Positions 58,500 to 64,000 of a DNA stretch of 64,000 bases are shown here, in pieces (positions within the stretch are counted from its first letter, which is position 1; the number at the start of each line of letters is the position of its first letter). The notes below the pieces were generated by a model that saw only the letters and a list, made by a program, of their open reading frames with translations, was not told where the DNA came from and searched no databases. Location: assembly GCA_936440205.1 (NCBI GenBank), contig OW387148.1, forward strand, positions 1,550,001-1,614,000, written 5' to 3'. The DNA is from Lepidonotus clava (taxonomy: Eukaryota > Annelida > Polychaeta > Phyllodocida > Polynoidae). A program made the position numbers and the translations under genes.

Positions 58500-61142
58500 G
58501 TGGACACGGGGACCCGGCCCGGAAAAGACGAGGGCAACGACACGGTGAGCTCGGTTGAATTACCTTATAAAAACCATCATAAACGCGCAGGTAACTGTTA
58601 CATCGCGGATGAGCCCGACCGGGCCGCCACGACGCACGTGGGTAAACAGAGCCACGTGCGCGACCAAAACAATAACATTTGTCGCGTGGACCAATCGCAA
58701 GCCCCCTCTCATCCCCGCCCGGCTCACCACCCACAATCCTCGGCACAACATGGCCGCCGCTCTCCACGACCGAAAATCATAGTCAGCGACGACACTAGCC
58801 ACGACCAGACAACCCGCCGACATAGCCACCATAAAGCAAACAACATGAGCGACACAAAGGGCCGCAAGCCGGCCGACTCAGGTGAGTCAAAAATGGACGG
58901 ACTCCGCGGCACGGACCTCCATCGGACCGACTCCCCGATTATCGCCCAACCTCATCGGCTCCCGTCATCAGGCGGCGGTGAAGCACATGTACCGGACAGT
59001 CGTAAACATAACGATCCCCGGCCCCCACGGCAGATCAGCTCGGACCTACACGATCAAGCATCACATGAGGCCCTCGCAGAAGGTGGCACCGATAGCCCGC
59101 CCAGCCGGATTCCCGATCGTAGGTCAACAGGCGACCTACTTACGCTCCCCGAACCGGGCTGTTCAGCCCTGGAGCCTGCCCGCCGACACGAGGTCGGATC
59201 CCACGACTGCGCCAACGATTCCCGGTCTCCCCGGGAATGCGCAGGAGAAGTACCTACAGGATGTCCCCAACCAGGAGGGGAGGAGCACGCCTCGACATCC
59301 GTAACTGGGGAGACACCGCCCGGAGGCGTCCCCAGGCCAGCCGACCCCCCTACCCCACCAGGCTCACCCGTTCAACACCCGATGGTCGGCCCGCAGGTTA
59401 AGGGGTACGACCCGACCAGCGTCGTAAACATCAACCAGGACGACTTCACAAGTTGGCCCTTCCCCACCCAGTATCTTCCCACTGAGATGGCGAAGATATA
59501 CGACGCGGCACGTGCCACCAACGCGCTGAACCATGTCACCCCAAGGCTATACATTAAGACTGACCTGGTCGTGGCCGAATGGGAGCGAAGGGCTACTGGA
59601 CACCCGGATGACGTCATGGTGATCGAGGGGATTAAATTTGGCTTCCCTATCCAGTACACGGGTGCCCCGGTGTACAACCCCCCCCAGGAGTACAACCACT
59701 CATCGGCTGTTCGATACGCTCAGCATGTCCGGGACTACCTGGATAAAGAGGTACGACTCGGGGCCATCCACGGCCCGTTTGACGTCCCCCCCTTCGCCCC
59801 CTGGATGGCATTTGGCCCCCTGATGACCCGCGAGAAGCCACATTCCATAGACAGGCGAGTCATCGTTGATTTATCTTACCCCCATGGTGGCCTTAACAGG
59901 GCCATACGTCCCCACCGGTTTAATGGGCGCACAGTTGCCCACAACCTCCCTGGAGTTGACGACGCCACCGCTGCTATCGCTGCCTGTTGCCCTGGCGAGG
60001 TCCATCTGGCCGTTATCGACCTCTCCAGGGCATATCGCCAGTTTCCCGTCCCTCCTACGGACTGGCCCCTCTTGGGCATCATCTACGAGGGTCGGTATTA
60101 TTTTGATGGTCGCCTCCCCTTCGGGGCGAGGCTATCATCTTTTGTCATGCAGTCGGTGGCCGAATTTATCGTCCGGGCCCTCAGGTACAACGGCTGCACT
60201 GCGCTTATGTACCTGGATGACATTCTTCTTGTCGCCCCCACCCAGGCCATGGCTGAGCGTCACTACAACGACTCCATCGCCATCCTTAAGTCCCTCGGAC
60301 TCCAGATCGCGGACAAAAAACTACAACCACCATCGCAGGGCGCCACTTGGCTGGGCATCTGTTTCGACATTGAGGCCAACACCATCTCCATACCTGCCCA
60401 CAAGATCGAACAGATACAAGTCTGTTTGGCCGCAACAGCCAAGCGAAAATATGCTTCAGTCAAGCATATCCAGTCGATAGTCGGCCATATCAACCACCTG
60501 TGCAAGGTTGTACGGGCCGCCCGGGCGTTCATAACGAGGATCCTGGCCGCACTGCGGGCCGCCAAGGACGACAGGGTACTAATTACCCCCCACGTGCGTG
60601 CTGACCTAGCATGGTTCGCCAGGTACCTCGATTGCCATAACGCCAAGGAGATCATCCCGCACGACCGCCTCGTCCTTCGGATCTGGGCGGACTCCTCCAT
60701 GGTCGGCGGCGGGGCTACCGACGGTGAGCACTACTACGCATATGTCTACCCGAAGGGCGTTGCCTCCAACCATCACATCACTCAGTTGGAGGCAATAAAT
60801 GTGCTCGCCGCCGTCCGCACATTCGCCGACACTACACACGCAGGCGGGATAATTCAGGTCCACTGCGACAACTCGGCAGCAGTGTCGGCCTACACATCGG
60901 GCCGCGCAAGGGACGAGACTCTCGCCGCCTGCTGCCGAGCGATGTGGTACCACGCTGCGGGCTGCCAGATCGACGTCAAGTTCTCACATGTGCCCGGGGA
61001 AGGGATGGCGGTCCCTGACGCCCTGAGCCGCGTCAACATTGCCCACAGATACCGCAAGGCCGCTGACCGCTATATCAAGCAACTATCCCTCAAATCCGCA
61101 TATGTTAACAAGGACACGTTCTCATACGCATCCTTTGCTTAA
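58500..61142 (+). CDS. Reverse transcriptase/RNase H (ORF2) of the Ngaro-class element
   Basis: 880 codons in a different frame from ORF1, starting 23 bp after its stop. Residues 1 to about 330 are polar, His/Pro-rich and probably disordered. The RT domain spans about 370-640: catalytic Asp507 in VIDLSRAYRQF and Asp573-Asp574 in YLDDILL, with DIRS-type motifs LPFGARLSSFVMQ and WLGICFD. RNase H follows at about 725-850 with Asp731 (WADSS), Glu764 (QLEAIN), Asp790 (HCDNSA) and Asp840 (VPDALSR). It copies the element RNA into DNA and removes the RNA strand. The protein ends about 36 residues after RNase H, with no methyltransferase-like domain. Confidence 0.92.
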   Translation: MDTGTRPGKDEGNDTVSSVELPYKNHHKRAGNCYIADEPDRAATTHVGKQSHVRDQNNNICRVDQSQAPSHPRPAHHPQSSAQHGRRSPRPKIIVSDDTSHDQTTRRHSHHKANNMSDTKGRKPADSGESKMDGLRGTDLHRTDSPIIAQPHRLPSSGGGEAHVPDSRKHNDPRPPRQISSDLHDQASHEALAEGGTDSPPSRIPDRRSTGDLLTLPEPGCSALEPARRHEVGSHDCANDSRSPRECAGEVPTGCPQPGGEEHASTSVTGETPPGGVPRPADPPTPPGSPVQHPMVGPQVKGYDPTSVVNINQDDFTSWPFPTQYLPTEMAKIYDAARATNALNHVTPRLYIKTDLVVAEWERRATGHPDDVMVIEGIKFGFPIQYTGAPVYNPPQEYNHSSAVRYAQHVRDYLDKEVRLGAIHGPFDVPPFAPWMAFGPLMTREKPHSIDRRVIVDLSYPHGGLNRAIRPHRFNGRTVAHNLPGVDDATAAIAACCPGEVHLAVIDLSRAYRQFPVPPTDWPLLGIIYEGRYYFDGRLPFGARLSSFVMQSVAEFIVRALRYNGCTALMYLDDILLVAPTQAMAERHYNDSIAILKSLGLQIADKKLQPPSQGATWLGICFDIEANTISIPAHKIEQIQVCLAATAKRKYASVKHIQSIVGHINHLCKVVRAARAFITRILAALRAAKDDRVLITPHVRADLAWFARYLDCHNAKEIIPHDRLVLRIWADSSMVGGGATDGEHYYAYVYPKGVASNHHITQLEAINVLAAVRTFADTTHAGGIIQVHCDNSAAVSAYTSGRARDETLAACCRAMWYHAAGCQIDVKFSHVPGEGMAVPDALSRVNIAHRYRKAADRYIKQLSLKSAYVNKDTFSYASFA

Positions 61143-62114
61143 TTACAGATGATTACCAACGCGACCTGGCCCAGGCAGCTCATCAACGGCAGCGTACCTC
61201 TCATCGCCCGGCCACAAACAAGGCCCGGGCCTCTGCGGTTAAGCGCTTCCTCAAATTCTGCACCACGATCCACCTGGACCACAGGCGAGTGGCATATTAC
61301 CATATATGCTGGTACATAGAGCACCTGGCGAGGATTACACCTAATCCTGCAGTGATATCTAACTCTATATCACATCTTAGGACCTTCTACGCCATGTCTC
61401 GCCTCTCCCAGGCCCCCTTGCACCACAACAGGGTCGCGCTGGCGCTCAGAGCTGTTTCGACAAACATTCGCCATGTCCCCGCCCCCAAGGCCCCGGTGGA
61501 CCCGGCCCTCCTCAAGAAGCTCGTCGCCAAACTCCACCTTGTCCCGGAGCCACGGCTCATCAGACTGGCGCTCTTAATTATGTTCGAGGGTTTCCTCCGT
61601 CAGAGTTCCCTAGCCCCACGGTCGGTCAAAGAATTCGACTCGACCCGCCATCTCTTAGAGCGGGACGCAGTCGTAACTGCGGCAGGACTGGTCATCAAAG
61701 TTAAGTGGACTAAAACTATACAACGGTCGGCGGACGCTACCACCCTGCTCCTCCCCCGGACCAAGGACCCAGACCTATGTCCAGTCCGAGCTCTCCGCGC
61801 ATACCGCGCCTCCCCCCCTTCACCGCCTTTGCCTGACGCCCCTCTTCTCCGTCACGCGGACGGGAACCCGGCTACCATCCCCAATCTGCGGCGTCAGTGG
61901 GTAGCCCTTCTCAAGGCGCTTGGCTTGCCTCCTACAAAGTACTCTCTCCATAGCCTGCGCCGGGGGGGGGGCGCAGTTCGCATACAACACCGGAGGGGCG
62001 GACATAAACGATGTCATGCTTCAAGGGACTTGGAAGTCCCTAGCAGTCCGCGACTACATTAAACCACACCAACACACGCTTAACTCCGTTCACAGAGCCC
62101 TTCAGACTCTGTAG
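61142..62114 (+). CDS. Tyrosine recombinase coding region of the Ngaro-class element (approximate extent)
   Basis: Follows the RT/RNase H region directly, and its reading frame is already open at the end of ORF2 without a nearby ATG, as is common in this family, where expression may rely on overlap or read-through. An N-terminal SAM-like part (about 61,200-61,480) is followed by a catalytic domain with recognisable tyrosine recombinase motifs: the box I Arg in FEGFLRQSSL and HSLR (HxxR) in box II. It would integrate the circular DNA copy. Extent is approximate. Confidence 0.85.
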
Positions 62115-62123
62115 TTTCCCCTT

Positions 62124-62281
62124 GGCCGATCGTGAGGGTGTCACCTTATATTTGATCACAAGAACTTGAACTCAAACCACGGATACCCTACTTGTGTATT
62201 ACTTATCGTTCATTACATGTTTTACCACTACAAATTAAACTTGCTCTTTTAAACCTACGTCCTGTTGTTCCTATAGTAATG
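62124..62281 (+). repeat. Split direct repeat B1 (158 bp)
   Basis: Begins ggccgatcgtgagg and ends tatagtaatg. Identical to B2 (62493-62650). Directly abuts A2. Confidence 0.93.
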
Positions 62282-62451
62282 GGCACAGGAATCGGACCCC
62301 TGTATGATTGCGTCTCATTGCTATAAATAGGACTCCCGCTCTTATACCTGGACACTGGTCACATGCTCTGCTTGACCAATCGGAGCCCTACCTATATATT
62401 AGTTCCCGCCACTTCTATTCATGTTGCCGGACTAAACAGACGCAAAATTTT
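62282..62451 (+). repeat. Split direct repeat A2 (170 bp)
   Basis: Identical to A1, including its TATA and CCAAT boxes. The B1-A2 junction mimics the circle junction of the replication intermediate. Confidence 0.93.
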
Positions 62452-62492
62452 CCCGCCCACCACGCCCTATATTAAGGGTTTACATCACGCAG

Positions 62493-62650
62493 GGCCGATC
62501 GTGAGGGTGTCACCTTATATTTGATCACAAGAACTTGAACTCAAACCACGGATACCCTACTTGTGTATTACTTATCGTTCATTACATGTTTTACCACTAC
62601 AAATTAAACTTGCTCTTTTAAACCTACGTCCTGTTGTTCCTATAGTAATG
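62493..62650 (+). repeat. Split direct repeat B2 (158 bp)
   Basis: Right terminal repeat, identical to B1. Separated from A2 by 41 bp of unique sequence (62452-62492). Confidence 0.93.
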
Positions 62651-64000
62651 CAGTTATTTGATTCAACTGTTAAATCAATGTTGTGGGATTGCCAAGCGTA
62701 TTGAACTATTTATAATGTTATTGCCGGACCTATATATCTGTATTGTGATAGCCTCAGTACACGTGCACCTGACCATGTGAAGAAGTCAAAGAAAACCTCT
62801 CCTTTTTCACAAAAGGCCTATTTCCACTGGTGAGTCGGGCCTATTGTAGCAGGGCGTGTAGCCCCGGCCCACCCCCTATATACCTGCCTTTGTCCCCTCT
62901 CCCGGCTCGTGCCATGCTCAATGGATTCCCTCGTTTGTCCCTAAAGTCGATAATAAATACCTAGTGGCCTACTTGGGTCGCAGCATCTATGTACCGAGCC
63001 TCTATTATCTGCCGTTACCATTTGGTTGTCGGTGGTGGCGAGACATTAGCGAACAATGCGCCCTGGAGGAGGGGGTAGAGGGCCGCAAGTCACCGCGGCC
63101 AACAATCGGAAGACACACAACTACAAAGCCCTTTTGTAGTCTAGTTGGTATTGTTAGGACATTAGAAAAGGGCCCCGGCCCGCCTAGACTGACGATAGAT
63201 ACACGGCATTGTTGACAAACGGCCTAACATCGAGTATTGCACCTCTGGGAAATAGACTCAATGCGGCTATTTTCGGGTCCGTTAATCTTTGATTTTCAAT
63301 ATCCATTAGCTCTATATAGGCGTCGGAGGGAGAAGCCATACGTTTTTTTCTTTTTTGTTTTACCGTATTATAATCATTACTTTAGTATTTTCCACGACTA
63401 TACTTTTCTTATTATGAGTAGATTTAAGTGTTCTTTCTCATGCAGGTAGACGTTTACAGATAACGTTATAAAATTGGGACTATATTGAAACAAAGTATGA
63501 GCATGAGTGTACTACAATACAACAGCATAGGAAAAGGATCAAACTTTAACGGAATAAAGGAGACATTTCAGTGCATGCTGTTCTATAGAGCGTCCTTTTC
63601 TAAGGTGTGAGAGGCGTAGAGAGGTAAGTGGTAAAAGGGGGAGGTGGCTGCTTGCCCCAGTTTCTATTGACCCCCGTGACTTGTAAGGCCCCTTTTGCTA
63701 GTAGTCGTCCCCGCCTCAATTCAGCTTTGGATCTGGCCGCCCGCCGCCTAGCACTCACTGATTCAGAAATGAATAGAGGGGCATCGGGCCGCCCGAAGAA
63801 TAGAAGCGATTGGCAAAAGAGGAGGGGTGGGTGGGTGAGAGATCTGAAAATCGACAAAATTATTGAATGGGAGGGAGAAATTGGGTCAGTAGGGGAGGGT
63901 GGGGGACAGTATAGAAGCGTCAGCTGATCGCTATTGGGGCATGGGAGCTTGACTAGAACGATGGGTATTGAGTAAAGGAATGTGTGGGTTGGTGGGGAGG
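62651..64000. other. Non-coding stretch right of the retrotransposon
   Basis: No gene recognised. TCCTCCAGGG on the minus strand (63061-63070) and AGGTGTGA (63603-63610). A 99-codon plus frame and an 85-codon minus frame overlap at 63.6-63.9 kb and match nothing known. Confidence 0.5.

Larger units (their letters stand above)
56919..62650 (+). mobile_element. Ngaro/DIRS-class tyrosine-recombinase retrotransposon
   Basis: A 5.7-kb element with split direct repeats in the order A1 - coding region - B1 - A2 - B2, the layout of Ngaro and PAT elements (DIRS proper has inverted ends). It encodes Gag-like, RT/RNase H and tyrosine recombinase regions in one direction. No methyltransferase-like domain follows RNase H, which favours Ngaro over DIRS or PAT. 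No target-site duplication is visible at the ends, as expected for recombinase-mediated insertion. A1 equals A2 and B1 equals B2 over 328 paired positions, so the insertion is very young. It looks nearly whole, with about one apparent break. Confidence 0.9.

Overview
The window looks like nuclear DNA from an animal, most likely a marine invertebrate; I cannot fix the phylum. The basis is composition and signals: AT-rich stretches alternate with CpG-rich blocks in which CpG is not depleted, there are matches to metazoan CTCF, RFX, CRE, E2F, ETS and T-box sites, there are minisatellites and long poly-G/poly-C runs, and there is a tyrosine-recombinase retrotransposon. Nothing looks bacterial: there are no dense operons, and the only long open frames are in the retrotransposon or in a repeat.

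Layout. Positions 1-56,918 and 62,651-64,000 contain no host protein gene that I can support. The many short open frames there match no family I recognise and mostly follow base composition. One weak exon candidate lies on the minus strand at about 46,073-46,312. CpG-rich, promoter- or enhancer-like blocks lie at about 60-620, 3,560-4,720, 7,290-7,800, 9,330-9,690, 20,400-20,590, 27,650-28,340, 28,720-29,260, 30,190-30,480, 36,970-38,060, 39,770-39,900, 42,280-43,560, 43,880-44,350, 46,080-46,290 and 56,460-56,640. AT-rich intervals between them sometimes carry dense homeodomain-type motifs, for example 20,830-21,260. Repeats include degenerate tandem arrays at about 11,865-12,800 and 16,940-18,400 (the second loaded with AP-1-type TGASTCA sites) and a 900-bp, 90-unit G-rich decamer minisatellite at 21,971-22,870.

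The clear coding unit is a young Ngaro/DIRS-class (YR) retrotransposon at 56,919-62,650. It has split direct repeats in the order A1 - coding region - B1 - A2 - B2, with A1/A2 (170 bp) and B1/B2 (158 bp) identical by eye. It encodes a Gag-like protein with an Arg/Ser-rich domain, a reverse transcriptase/RNase H, and a tyrosine recombinase. These parts would work together: Gag packages the RNA, RT/RH copies it to circular DNA using the split repeats, and the recombinase integrates the circle without a target-site duplication. It looks nearly whole, with about one apparent break.

The rest reads best as a large intergenic or intronic regulatory territory. Several short words recur far more often than chance would give: GTCGATTTCA, GAGCWGCTC, TCCTCCAGGG, TTAATTCATCAA and palindromic CREs. 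An exact 14-bp RFX X-box appears in opposite orientations about 21 kb apart, and one CRE array has an 11-bp period. No search, alignment or expression data could be used; all motif names are consensus matches read by eye.
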